DNA from: Bog-473 sp963753115
Lineage (GTDB): Bacteria > Actinomycetota > Acidimicrobiia > Acidimicrobiales > RAAP-2
Reading direction: 5' to 3'
DNA length: 64,000 bases
Assembly: GCA_963753115.1 (NCBI GenBank)
Contig: CAVWBB010000021.1
Coordinates: forward strand, 1 to 64,000
A program made the translations under genes and the position numbers. Under the pieces are notes generated by a model that did no database searches, was not told the DNA's origin, and saw nothing but the letters and a program-made list of their open reading frames with translations. The stretch's first letter is position 1. Each line of letters begins with the position of its first letter. Positions 54,993 through 63,353 of the stretch are shown in pieces.

Positions 54993-55303
54993 GTCCCTCC
55001 TTGTGCCGACCCCATCCTGCGTCGTGCGCTCGTGCAGCACGGGGGTGTGCCCTGGTCGGCGCGATGCGGTGGGCCCCGGGAGGGCCATAGAGGTTTTCAC
55101 CGTAGATGACGCCGCTGTCAGTGTCGATCCGGACCAGCCGCCGAACCTCCCCGGTAGGAGCCGAATTCATCGAGGATCGTTCTCCCTTCATGGCCCCCGT
55201 TACGGTAGATCACAGACGCAGCCCTCTTCAACTGTTGACACCCGGACGTTGGTTCGAGCGAATCGGAGAATCAGTCGCAGCGTGCGCGCGGCGGGAGACG
55301 CTC

Positions 55304-55309
55304 TATTTT
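55304..55309 (+). promoter_or_regulatory. Leaderless -10 element (TATTTT)
   Basis: TATTTT is 7 nt before the GTG at 55317 in an otherwise GC-rich gap. Confidence 0.45.
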
Positions 55310-55316
55310 GGCTGTC

Positions 55317-57062
55317 GTGACCATGACGGCCGAGACGCTGCAGTCGAGAGCGCCAACCCGACGGACACCCGACCGCAGGTCGGTGGTCACGGTGCTCGGA
55401 TTCGGGCTACCAGTCCTTGTCTACCTCTGGTTCCTTCACCACTACAGCTTGAATGTCGTGCATGCGGACCAGTGGTCCGACGTGAATCTGATCCGTGCCT
55501 CCTACAACGGCCACCTCACGCTGGCGACTCTGTGGGCTCAGCACAACGAGAACCGGATGTTGTTTCCCAATTTGCTCGTGCTGGCAATGAGTCGTCTCGA
55601 CGCATTCAACGTTTCCGCCGAGGAATACCTGAGCGCATGTCCTGCTCATGGCGGCGGTGGCGTTGATCATCGCCGCGCACAAGCGCCGGGCCCCCGATCG
55701 CCCGTGGGTCGCCTACTGCCCTGTGGCTATCTTGATGTTCTCGGTCGTGCAGGCTGAGAACACGCTGTGGGGGTTCCAGCTGGCCTGGTACCTGATCCTG
55801 CTCCTCCTCGCGGGCGTCCTGTTCCTCCTTGATCGTCCCACGTTGTCCATCGCCGGCAGCGTCGGCGCCATCGTCCTCGCCATAGTGGGGAGCTATTCGT
55901 CCTTCCAGGGGCTCTTCATCTGGGTCGCAGGCCTCCTGCTCCTCTTCTACCGCCGTCGCCCGGGATATCTCGTGGCGGTCTGGGTCGCGGCAGCAGTGCT
56001 GACGACGGCTCTGTACTTCTACAACTTCAACTCGCACGCCGCAGTGGCGCCTGAGCTGACGCCGATCCACCTGCCGACCCAGGCAGTCCGGTTCTACTTC
56101 GAGTCGCTCGGAGATGTGCTCGGGGTCCGGTTGAGCTCGTACGGGGTCAGGGCCGATCTGATCACAGCGGTTGGTTGTGTGATCTTCGCTGTGGCCATCT
56201 TCACGTTGTGGTCGAGTGGTCGGCGTCGAGACGCGGCAGAGCGCCGCCCCCATTGGCATCGCACTGACGGTCTTCGGCCTCCTCTTCGCCTTCTCGACGA
56301 CCTACGGGCGCGCCTGGGCCGGGCCAGGGGCCGCGTCGGCTTCGCGGTACACGACCTACGACCTCTTGATCCTCGTCGGCGCATACTTGACGTACATCGG
56401 GACACCACCCAACGCAGACCGTGCACGGGGGCAGTCTCGTGCTCTCCGCAGGCTGGTCGGGACAACGCTCCTGAGCCTGATCGCTCTGGTTGCGGTCTTC
56501 GGGTTGGTCAACGGAATTCGATGGGCGAGAGCCTCTGTTCAGGTCGACGTCACAGCGGCAGCTGTCACCACCGACACCGCCCGCATCCCTGGGCCCGTCG
56601 TCCAGCGATCGCTTGAGCTCGCGATACCGGTGGATCAGCTGCGAGCAGACGCACAAGGTGCTGGAGTCCCATGGGCTGAGCCTCTACTCGGATGCTCAGG
56701 CCGTTGCGAGATACCGCCGCTTGGCGGCCAGCGACACCGAGGGAAGGGTTGTTCAAGTACACGGCGCCTGCACCGACCCAGGTCGAGATTCCATCGCCAG
56801 GCGCGGTCCTCTCGGGCAAGACCCTGCTCGTAGCGAGCGCAGGCGCAAGAGTCTGCACCCGGTCGGGGTCCATTTTGTGGTGAGCGGACGTATGCCCCGA
56901 CCGCAAGTTCTCGTCGCGAAAGAGTCGCCGTTGGGTTGGGGTCATCTTCTGGAATGCATCGACGGTGCCAGACGGCGCGTACCAGCTCATGAGCGTCGTC
57001 GCAGAGCCAATCGGGCCGTGATGACGAGGAGCCTTCCTGTGTCAGTCGTCGTGCAGGCATGA
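55317..57062 (+). CDS. Multi-pass membrane glycosyltransferase-like protein with Ig-like tail, heavily frameshifted
   Basis: Membrane segments are spread over three frames: VVTVLGFGLPVLVYLWFLHH, then VVHADQWSDVNLIRASYNGH (acidic first loop), LLAGVLFLLDRPTLSIAGSV, VGAIVLAIVGSYSSFQGLFI, and later IGIALTVFGLLFAFSTTYGR. The C-terminal pieces IPSPGAVLSGKTLLVASAG, VHFVVSGRM, IFWNASTVPDGAYQLMSVVA and VMTRSLPVSVVVQA, in different frames, line up in order with the Ig-like tail of the protein at 20186-22078. At least six frame changes lie between 55640 and 57010. Predicted role: lipid-linked sugar transfer at the membrane, by analogy with GT-C enzymes; substrate unknown. Confidence 0.6.
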
Positions 57063-57372
57063 GAAGTAGGTCAGATGTGGCCTCGGTACTTGACGGGCTT
57101 TGACGAGGGGGTGACGCCGCGTGGGCGACGTGCGGAGGACGAACCGTTCGGACGAGCCGCAAGACGGCACGTCAGCCCTGTGCTCAGACTTGTGAGGGGA
57201 TACACTGGATCGTATTTTGCTGACAGACAGCCGACTCGGCGTGCCGAGAACATGCGCACCACGGCCTCTGACACTTTCGGCGGCCACGACAAGCTGGTGA
57301 ACAACGCCGGGGATCATCCGGACACCCGGTCCTCGTCTCGGCTCACCGACGGAACAAGGAGCAGGAGAATCC
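57063..57372. other. Intergenic region, no gene seen
   Basis: These 310 bases lie between the membrane protein and the Cys-less thiolase homologue. They include a less GC-rich stretch around 57195-57230 that may hold a promoter, and a lone CTGAC half-site at 57218-57222 without its partner arm. No coding frame is convincing. Confidence 0.5.
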
Positions 57373-58518
57373 ATGGCGAACCGCCGCGTGGCGATCGTGG
57401 GCGCGTCGACGTCGGACTGCGGCCGTGTCGACGACAAGACAGCGTTCCAACTGAATTTCCAGGGCACGACACGAGCCTTGGCCGATGCGGGCATCGAGAA
57501 GTCCGAGGTCGACGGTTTCATGTCGCTGACCGGCGCGCTGCCCCCCGTCGAGCTGGCTGAGTACCTCGGCATCAGGCCGAACTGGGTGGACTCAACTGGC
57601 CACGGCGGCAGCATCTGGGAGTTCATGGTCGAGCATGCGGCGGCCGCCATCGCGCAGGGCCTGGTCGAGGTCGTGGTGCTGACCTACGGGTCGACCCAGC
57701 GAGCCGACCTCAAGAAGAAGCTGCGCATGGCCAATCTGTCCTTCGGGACCCGCGGCCCGATCCAATTCGCGGCACCGTTCGGCCACCCCGTCGGGTCGCA
57801 CTACGCCATGGTGGCCCGGCGCCACATGCACGAGTTCGGCACCTCCATTGAGCAGCTGGCCGAGGTGGCCGTGTCCACCCGCTACAACGCCGGCTTCAAT
57901 CCGGACGCCTACTACCAGGACCCCATCACGATCGACGACGTCGTCGACGCCCCGATGGTGTGGGACCCGTTGACAAAGCTCCACTGCTGCATCCGCACGG
58001 ACGGCGGCGGCGCCATCGTGCTGACCCATGAGGAGCGGGCCCGCGACTGCGCCAAGGCGCCGATCTGGGTGCTGGGGACCGGAGAGGCCGTCTCGCACAC
58101 GACCATGAGCGAATGGGAGGACTTCACCGAATCGCCGTGTGTCCGTTCTGGGCAGCTGGCCTTCGAGCGGGCGGGCGTCACCCCCGAGGAGATCGACACG
58201 CTGCAGGTCTACGACGCCTTCACGCCGATGGTGATCCTCACGCTGGAAGGCCTCGGGTTCTGCCAGAAGGGCGAGGGCGGCCCGTTCGTGGAGGACGGCA
58301 AGCTCCGCGTCGGCGGGGCGCTTCCGACCAACACCGACGGGGGAGGGCTCTCCGCCTGCCAGCCCGGCATGCGCGGGATGTTTCTCCTCATTGAGGCCGT
58401 CAAGCAGCTCCGGGGCGAGTGCGGCCCCCGCCAGGTTCCCGACGCCAACCTCGCGTGCGTGAACGGCACGAGTGGCTGGTTCACCGCAGCGGGGACCGTC
58501 ATCCTCGGCACCGAATAG
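57373..58518 (+). CDS. Thiolase-fold protein lacking the nucleophilic Cys (Ltp2-like)
   Basis: This predicts 381 aa. The N terminus (RRVAIVGASTSDCGRVDDKT) and VYDAFTPMVILTLEGLGFCQ match SCP-X/lipid-transfer thiolase homologues. Where the catalytic Cys should be, the sequence reads WVDSTGHGGSIWEF. The His loop of true thiolases is replaced by LPTNTDGGGLSACQPGMRG. Ltp2, a steroid side-chain retro-aldolase, shows the same losses and works with a DUF35 partner. No DUF35 gene is adjacent here, but two are elsewhere in the window (11473 and fused at 16216). GCAGGAGA ribosome site before the ATG. Confidence 0.82.
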   Translation: MANRRVAIVGASTSDCGRVDDKTAFQLNFQGTTRALADAGIEKSEVDGFMSLTGALPPVELAEYLGIRPNWVDSTGHGGSIWEFMVEHAAAAIAQGLVEVVVLTYGSTQRADLKKKLRMANLSFGTRGPIQFAAPFGHPVGSHYAMVARRHMHEFGTSIEQLAEVAVSTRYNAGFNPDAYYQDPITIDDVVDAPMVWDPLTKLHCCIRTDGGGAIVLTHEERARDCAKAPIWVLGTGEAVSHTTMSEWEDFTESPCVRSGQLAFERAGVTPEEIDTLQVYDAFTPMVILTLEGLGFCQKGEGGPFVEDGKLRVGGALPTNTDGGGLSACQPGMRGMFLLIEAVKQLRGECGPRQVPDANLACVNGTSGWFTAAGTVILGTE

Positions 58519-58549
58519 CCGGCGAGCGGGTTCGGGGCCGGACGCCCCG

Positions 58550-58555
58550 TAGCCT
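58550..58555 (+). promoter_or_regulatory. Leaderless -10 element (TAGCCT)
   Basis: TAGCCT is 6 nt before the rlmN ATG at 58562. The surrounding TAGCCTGGGTCG is identical to that before the DinB gene. Confidence 0.55.
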
Positions 58556-58561
58556 GGGTCG

Positions 58562-59621
58562 ATGCCGGCGCCCTACGACCTCACGCGGGAGGAGCTCGCC
58601 GACCTCTTGCAGGGCGAGCCCGCCTACCGGGTGCGTCAGGTCTGGGACGGCCTCCATCTGACGCGTGCGGCGGCCCGAGGAGCTGACTGAGCTCCCGGCC
58701 GGGCTGCGTGCGGAGCTGGCGGCGGCGCTGCCACCCGCACTCCGTGAGGTCTCGCGGCAGTCGGCGGACGATGGGCAGACGACCAAGTGGCTCTGGGCGC
58801 TCGGCGACGGAGCCAGGGTGGAGACGGTGCTCATGCACTATCCCGATCGGGTGACCGTCTGTGTCTCGACCCAGGCCGGTTGCGCCATGGCCTGCCAGTT
58901 CTGTGCCACCGGGCAGTCCGGGTTCCAACGCCAACTGACCCAGGGTGAGATCGTGGAGCAGATCGCCGAGGCCATGCGCGAGGCCGGGTCACGCCGGGTC
59001 TCCAACATCGTCTTCATGGGGATGGGCGAGCCGCTGGCGAACTACGACCGTGTCTGGGGCGCGGTCCTCCGGCTCCACGGCGACATGGGTCTCTCGGCCC
59101 GGCACCTCACGCTCTCCACCGTCGGCATCGTGCCCGGCATCCGCCGCCTGGCGGCCGAGACCCTGCCGGTGAACCTGGCCGTCTCGTTGCACGCGGCCAA
59201 CGACGAGCTGCGGGACGAGCTCGTGCCCATCAACCGGCGTTACCCGCTCGCCGTCCTGGCCGAGGCCTGCGCCGGGTACGTGGCAGCCAGCGGGCGTCGC
59301 CTCTCCATCGAGTGGGCCATGATCGAGGGCGTCAATGACCGGACCAGCGACGCGAGCGAGCTGGCGGCGTTCGCCCGCCCCTTGGGTGCGCACGTCAACC
59401 TCATCCCCCTCAATCCCACTCCCGGCTACCCCGTCGTGGGTTCCTCCCGGGAACATGTGCGACGCTTCCGCGACCAGCTGGGGGGGCTCGGTGTCAACGC
59501 CACCGTCCGCGTCACCAGGGGAGCCGAGATCGACGCCGCCTGTGGGCAACTCGCCGCATCGCCCGCCGTCACGCGGGGACCGGACCCCGTCCGGTTGCTG
59601 CCCGGTGCCCGGTCTCGCTAG
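58562..59621 (+). CDS. rlmN: 23S rRNA/tRNA adenine-C2 methyltransferase RlmN, frameshifted
   Basis: This radical-SAM enzyme methylates A2503 of 23S rRNA and A37 of some tRNAs. The N-terminal domain (YDLTREELADLLQGEPAYRV) is in one frame. After a +1 shift near 58664 come the cluster motif CAMACQFC, FMGMGEPLANY, LSTVGIVPGIRRLA, LAVSLHAAND, and the C-terminal VRVTRGAEIDAACGQLA with the resolving Cys. Removing one base gives about 352 aa, normal for the family. A conserved housekeeping gene broken this way argues for a sequence error. Confidence 0.92.
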
Positions 59622-59630
59622 AACGTGGGC

Positions 59631-59957
59631 ATGGCACGGGCGAAGCGGTCGGGCGTCGTACGCCCTTCGTTGTTCTGGTTCCTCCTCCTCGATGGTGGCA
59701 TCGTCGCGCTGACCAAGTTGGCGGTGAGCAAGACCGCCTACGACAAGGTCGAGGACATGACCGGCGACGCCTTGCCGCCACGCGAGACCCTGCAGCTGTT
59801 GCTGATCGGCACGGCCGTGGTGCATGCGGCCGAGGCTCTCGCCGCCGGGCGGATGGCGAAGCGGCGTGGGCTCTCGCCCGGAGGTTGGAGGCTGCAGACC
59901 TTCATCGTCGGCTTCCCCTCCCTGCGGTCGTTGCGCCGCTCCACTCGCGGCGTCTGA
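59631..59957 (+). CDS. Small membrane protein, DUF4499-like
   Basis: This predicts 108 aa. A hydrophobic N-terminal segment (PSLFWFLLLDGGIVALTKLA), a polar loop (SKTAYDKVEDMTGDALPPRE), then a second segment (LLLIGTAVVHAAEALAAGRM) and a conserved basic end (WRLQTFIVGFPSLRSLRR). This is the layout of DUF4499/TMEM254-like proteins; function unknown. ATG 59631, 9 bp after the rlmN stop, so probably co-transcribed. Confidence 0.65.
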   Translation: MARAKRSGVVRPSLFWFLLLDGGIVALTKLAVSKTAYDKVEDMTGDALPPRETLQLLLIGTAVVHAAEALAAGRMAKRRGLSPGGWRLQTFIVGFPSLRSLRRSTRGV

Positions 59958-60052
59958 GGCGACCGCCGACCGCCGACAGCGCCGAACCGATCGGCGCTCG
60001 CCTGCGTCTCTGTTGCTGTCAGGCAGATGGAGATGCGGGAGGGCACCGGGAC

Positions 60053-60862
60053 ATGGCCGAGGGACGAGGATGGGGATGGGCACGCGGACGCGGGGGCCCG
60101 CGGCGCACGGCGCTCGTGGCGGCGACGTTGGCGACGGCGCTCTTCGGCGGGGCGTGGCTGGGCCCGGTCCTCACGTCCGCCGCGGGCGCCAGCCCGAGCA
60201 CGGGTCCGTCCGGCTGTGCGGGATCCGACCCGCACCTCAAGGTCCAGGGCAGTGGGCAGGGGTCGGGGACGCCCGACGTCCTCACCGCGGTGTTCAGCTT
60301 CAGTTCGACGGCGAGCAGCTCGAGTGCCGCGCTGACCCAGAACAACGGCAAGGTCGCCCAGGCGCTGCAGGCACTGGCGGACAACGGGGTGGCGAAGCGT
60401 GACACGCAGACGACTGCGCTGAACCTCTCAGCCCAGTACGCCTACCCCCACGGCGTGCCCACCCTCACCGGCTATCAGGCGACCGAGACCGTCACCGCCA
60501 CGTTGCGGCACCTGGCGACGGACGGGACGACCGTCGACGCCGTCGTCACCGCCACCGGCAACGCCGCGCAGGTCAACGGGCTCACGTTCTCGTTCGGCGA
60601 CCCGTCGACCGTGCAGGACGAGGCAAGGACCGCAGCGGTCCACCAGGCTGTGGCGCACGCGCAGGCGATGGCCGCCGCGGCCGGCCGCAAGCTGGGAGCG
60701 GTGTGCTCGCTGACCGACGACACCCAGCCCGCGAACCCGCTGGAGCGGCAGGGCTTCGGTGACGCCGCACTGCCGTCGGCCGGCGTGAGCGCCGTGCCGC
60801 TCGAGCCCGGCACCCAGGTCGAGTCGGACCAGGTCACGATGGTCTATGCGCTGGGGCGCTGA
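60053..60862 (+). CDS. Secreted SIMPL-domain (DUF541) protein
   Basis: This predicts 269 aa. A signal peptide (RRTALVAATLATALFGGAWL, cleavage near SAAGA) precedes the SIMPL domain: LKVQGSGQGSGTPDVLTAVF, NNGKVAQALQALADNGVAKR, GYQATETVTATLRHL, and ARTAAVHQAVAHAQAMAAAA. Family members are periplasmic or surface oligomers with poorly defined roles in stress and signalling. A single-gene unit, divergent in orientation from the hydratase at 60899 (tail to tail). Confidence 0.82.
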   Translation: MAEGRGWGWARGRGGPRRTALVAATLATALFGGAWLGPVLTSAAGASPSTGPSGCAGSDPHLKVQGSGQGSGTPDVLTAVFSFSSTASSSSAALTQNNGKVAQALQALADNGVAKRDTQTTALNLSAQYAYPHGVPTLTGYQATETVTATLRHLATDGTTVDAVVTATGNAAQVNGLTFSFGDPSTVQDEARTAAVHQAVAHAQAMAAAAGRKLGAVCSLTDDTQPANPLERQGFGDAALPSAGVSAVPLEPGTQVESDQVTMVYALGR

Positions 60863-60898
60863 ACCCCGTGGCGGCCTCTCGCTGAACTGCTCAGGTCC

Positions 60899-61711
60899 TC
60901 AGCGGTTCTGCCATTTCGGCGCCCGCTTCTCGGCGAAAGCGAGGGGCCCCTCCGTGGCGTCGGCGCTGCTGAAGACCTCCCCGGAGATCTCCGACTCAAT
61001 GCGGTAGGCCTCTTTCATGTCCGTGGCCAGGCCGCGCAGGACCGACTCCTTCGTCTTGCGGACGGCGAAGGGCCCGTTGGCCGTGATGCGGTGGGCGTAG
61101 TCGAAGGCGCGCGCCATCAGGTCGGCGGGCCGGCACACCTCGTTGAGCAATCCCATTTCGTAGGCGCGCTGGGCGGGCACCTGGTCGGCACACAGCAGCA
61201 GCTCCATGGCGGCGGGGTAGGGGATCTGCCGCGGGAGCCGCACCGTCGTGCCGCCGCCGGCGAACAGGCCACGCTTGGGCTCCATGACCCCGAAGGTGGC
61301 CGTGTCGCTGGCCACCCGGAGGTCGGTTCCGCCGAGCATCTCCATGCCGCCGGCGACACACACGCCGTTGATGGCGGCGATGATCGGCTTGTAGAGCTTG
61401 GTGCCGCGCAGCACCGCCTTGACCCCGTCGTCGAGCCGGTAGCCCCCGAGCTCTTCGGGGCGGGCGCCGCCCTTCATCTTCTTCTGCAGCTCGGTGATCT
61501 GGGGGATGTACGTCTTGAGGTCGGCACCGACGCAGAAGTCCTTCCCCACGCCGGTGATGATCGCCACGTAGGCGTCGTCATCGTCTCCGAAGCGGTCCCA
61601 GGCCTCGCGCAACCGGAAGAAGTGCTCCATGTCCATGGAGTTGCGCGCCTCGGGTCGGTTGATGGTGATGGTGACGACGTGGTCGTCCCCGGTGGCGTAG
61701 TCGATCGACAT
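60899..61711 (-). CDS. Enoyl-CoA hydratase family protein
   Basis: This predicts 270 aa of the crotonase fold. VVTITINRPEARNSMDMEHF, FCVGADLKTY (first oxyanion loop), KPIIAAINGVCVAGGMEMLG (second) and GVMEPKRGLFAGGGTTVRLP are seen. Glu in MEPKRG and Gly-rich GLFAGGG stand where hydratase glutamates normally lie, so the activity may be another crotonase reaction. LAFAEKRAPKWQNR is the normal C terminus. It is second in the operon after the amidohydrolase (102 bp gap). Confidence 0.88.
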   Translation of the reverse strand: MSIDYATGDDHVVTITINRPEARNSMDMEHFFRLREAWDRFGDDDDAYVAIITGVGKDFCVGADLKTYIPQITELQKKMKGGARPEELGGYRLDDGVKAVLRGTKLYKPIIAAINGVCVAGGMEMLGGTDLRVASDTATFGVMEPKRGLFAGGGTTVRLPRQIPYPAAMELLLCADQVPAQRAYEMGLLNEVCRPADLMARAFDYAHRITANGPFAVRKTKESVLRGLATDMKEAYRIESEISGEVFSSADATEGPLAFAEKRAPKWQNR

Positions 61712-61813
61712 GTGGACTCAGCTTTCTGCGACACGCGGTCGCGGCCCTCCGGACGGGATGAGCCCCGCGCGCGTGAGTTCGGTCAGGTCTGGCGCCGGCG
61801 TCCGGCGCCGTGG

Positions 61814-63103
61814 TCAGTCTCGGTTGAAGCGCGTGGTGAAGCCGGTCACGCTGACGATGCCGTCCTCGCCCTTCTCGGTGTGGCCCCGCGCCCGCGAGAC
61901 CAGCGAGGTGTCGACGTCGGCCGCCTCGGCCCGCAGCGCCTCCACGGTGCACTTCTCGCGGGCTCGCACGCTGAACGGGTCGAACTGGAAGTGTTTCATG
62001 GCGTTGAGGTGGGTCATCTTGTTGATGTCCTCGTCCGACACGCCGTCGAGATACTTCATGAGGGCCTCGGGAGCGGTGGGCCACGTCGAGTCGGAGTGCG
62101 GGTAGTCGCATTCCCATGTGATGTTGTCGATGTTCATGTACTCCCGGCTCTGAACGCCGAACGCATCGTCAATGAAGCACGTGATGATGCGGTCGTTGAA
62201 GACCTGGCTCGGGAGCTGGTCGCCGAAGTCCTGGCCGGTCCACTTGTGGTGGTGCTGGTAGACGTAGTCGAAGCGCTCGAGGGCGTAGGGGATCCAGCCG
62301 ATGCCGCCCTCGGAGAGGGCGAAGCGGAGGTCCTTGTACTTGCGCAGGATGGGCGACCACACCAGGTCGGCGGCAGCCTGGACCATGTTGATGGGCTGCA
62401 GGCTGATCATGACGTCGATCGGGGCCTCCACCGAGGTCATGAGGATGCTGGAGGACGATCCCAGGTGCATGCACACGACGGTGCCCTCGTCGGAGCAGGC
62501 CTTCCAGAAGGGGTCCCAGTGCGGGTTGTGCAGGGAGGGCCAGCCGAGCTTCTCGGGGTTCTCGGAGAAGGTCACGGCGTGGCAGCCCTTCTTGGCCACC
62601 CGGCGCACCTCCTCGGCGGCGAGTTCGGGGTCCCAGATGACCGGGATCGACAGAGGGATGAAGCGGCCGGGCTCGGCGCCGCACCACTTGTCGATGTGCC
62701 AGTCGTTGTAGGCCCGCACCATGGCACGCGCCTCGTCCTTGTCCTCACGGCGGGCGAAGAGCTGGCCGCAGAACTGCGGGAAGGAGGGGAAGCACATGGA
62801 GCCGAGCACGCCGTTGACCGACATGTCGCGTACCCGCTCGTGCACGTCGTAGCAGCCGACCCGCATGTCCTCGAGCGACAGGGGCTCGACGCCGTACTCC
62901 TCGGGAGGCCGGCCGACGACCGCGTTGAGGCCGACGTTGGGGATCTCGTTGCCGTCGTAGAACCAGTAGTCGGTCCCGTCGGGCCGACGGATCAGCTGTG
63001 GCGCCTTGTCCTGGTACTTCGCGGGCAGCAGCCCGTCGAACATCCCCCTGGGCTCAATGACGTGGTCATCGACGCTGACCAGGATCATGTCTTCCGTGCG
63101 CAT
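61814..63103 (-). CDS. Amidohydrolase 2/ACMSD-like metal-dependent hydrolase
   Basis: This predicts 429 aa. It begins ILVSVDDHVIEP (the D-x-H metal pair), has VVCMHLGSSSSILM (His), LRFALSEGGIGWIPYALERF, and WECDYPHSDSTWP, where the last Asp/His pair completes the site. This is the TIM-barrel amidohydrolase 2 group, which includes ACMS decarboxylase and hydrolases of C-C bonds in ring cleavage. Long relatives like this are common in actinobacterial steroid- and aromatic-degradation clusters. ATG 63103 with GGGGAGG. The operator-like palindrome is 40 bp upstream. Confidence 0.87.
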   Translation of the reverse strand: MRTEDMILVSVDDHVIEPRGMFDGLLPAKYQDKAPQLIRRPDGTDYWFYDGNEIPNVGLNAVVGRPPEEYGVEPLSLEDMRVGCYDVHERVRDMSVNGVLGSMCFPSFPQFCGQLFARREDKDEARAMVRAYNDWHIDKWCGAEPGRFIPLSIPVIWDPELAAEEVRRVAKKGCHAVTFSENPEKLGWPSLHNPHWDPFWKACSDEGTVVCMHLGSSSSILMTSVEAPIDVMISLQPINMVQAAADLVWSPILRKYKDLRFALSEGGIGWIPYALERFDYVYQHHHKWTGQDFGDQLPSQVFNDRIITCFIDDAFGVQSREYMNIDNITWECDYPHSDSTWPTAPEALMKYLDGVSDEDINKMTHLNAMKHFQFDPFSVRAREKCTVEALRAEAADVDTSLVSRARGHTEKGEDGIVSVTGFTTRFNRD

Positions 63104-63143
63104 GCGGCCTCCCCTTCTGCCCTGCCGGTCGGTGTGCCGTTCT

Positions 63144-63159
63144 CTGACACCTGTGTCAC
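63144..63159. promoter_or_regulatory. Palindromic operator, site 7 of 7
   Basis: CTGACACCTGTGTCAC matches the motif with one mismatch in the right arm. It is followed by a TACCTTATG stretch and lies 40 bp before the amidohydrolase-hydratase operon. Confidence 0.6.
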
Positions 63160-63353
63160 CTACCTTATGCGACGCCCCTACCCCTGGTGCGAGTCGGGCG
63201 TCCGAGGCCCGGGCGATGTCGCCGCGGGGCACTGTCGTCGCCCCGGAGCGGGGTGGTCCGGCTGGCCCTGAGGGCCCTGCACCAGCCCGGGAGGCGGGGT
63301 CGGCCGGCCGCGTCAGAGGGGGATCTCGAGGAAGGGCACCACCGGCGTGACCC

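Noticed and set aside
54993..55303. A gene continuing the ATP-grasp remnant upstream
   Set aside because: No frame in this interval shows ATP-grasp or CoA-binding motifs; it appears non-coding.
57218..57233. Possible eighth operator (CTGACAGACAGCCGAC)
   Set aside because: Only the left arm matches; the right arm is CCGAC rather than GTCAG. The same applies to a lone CTGAC near 49909.
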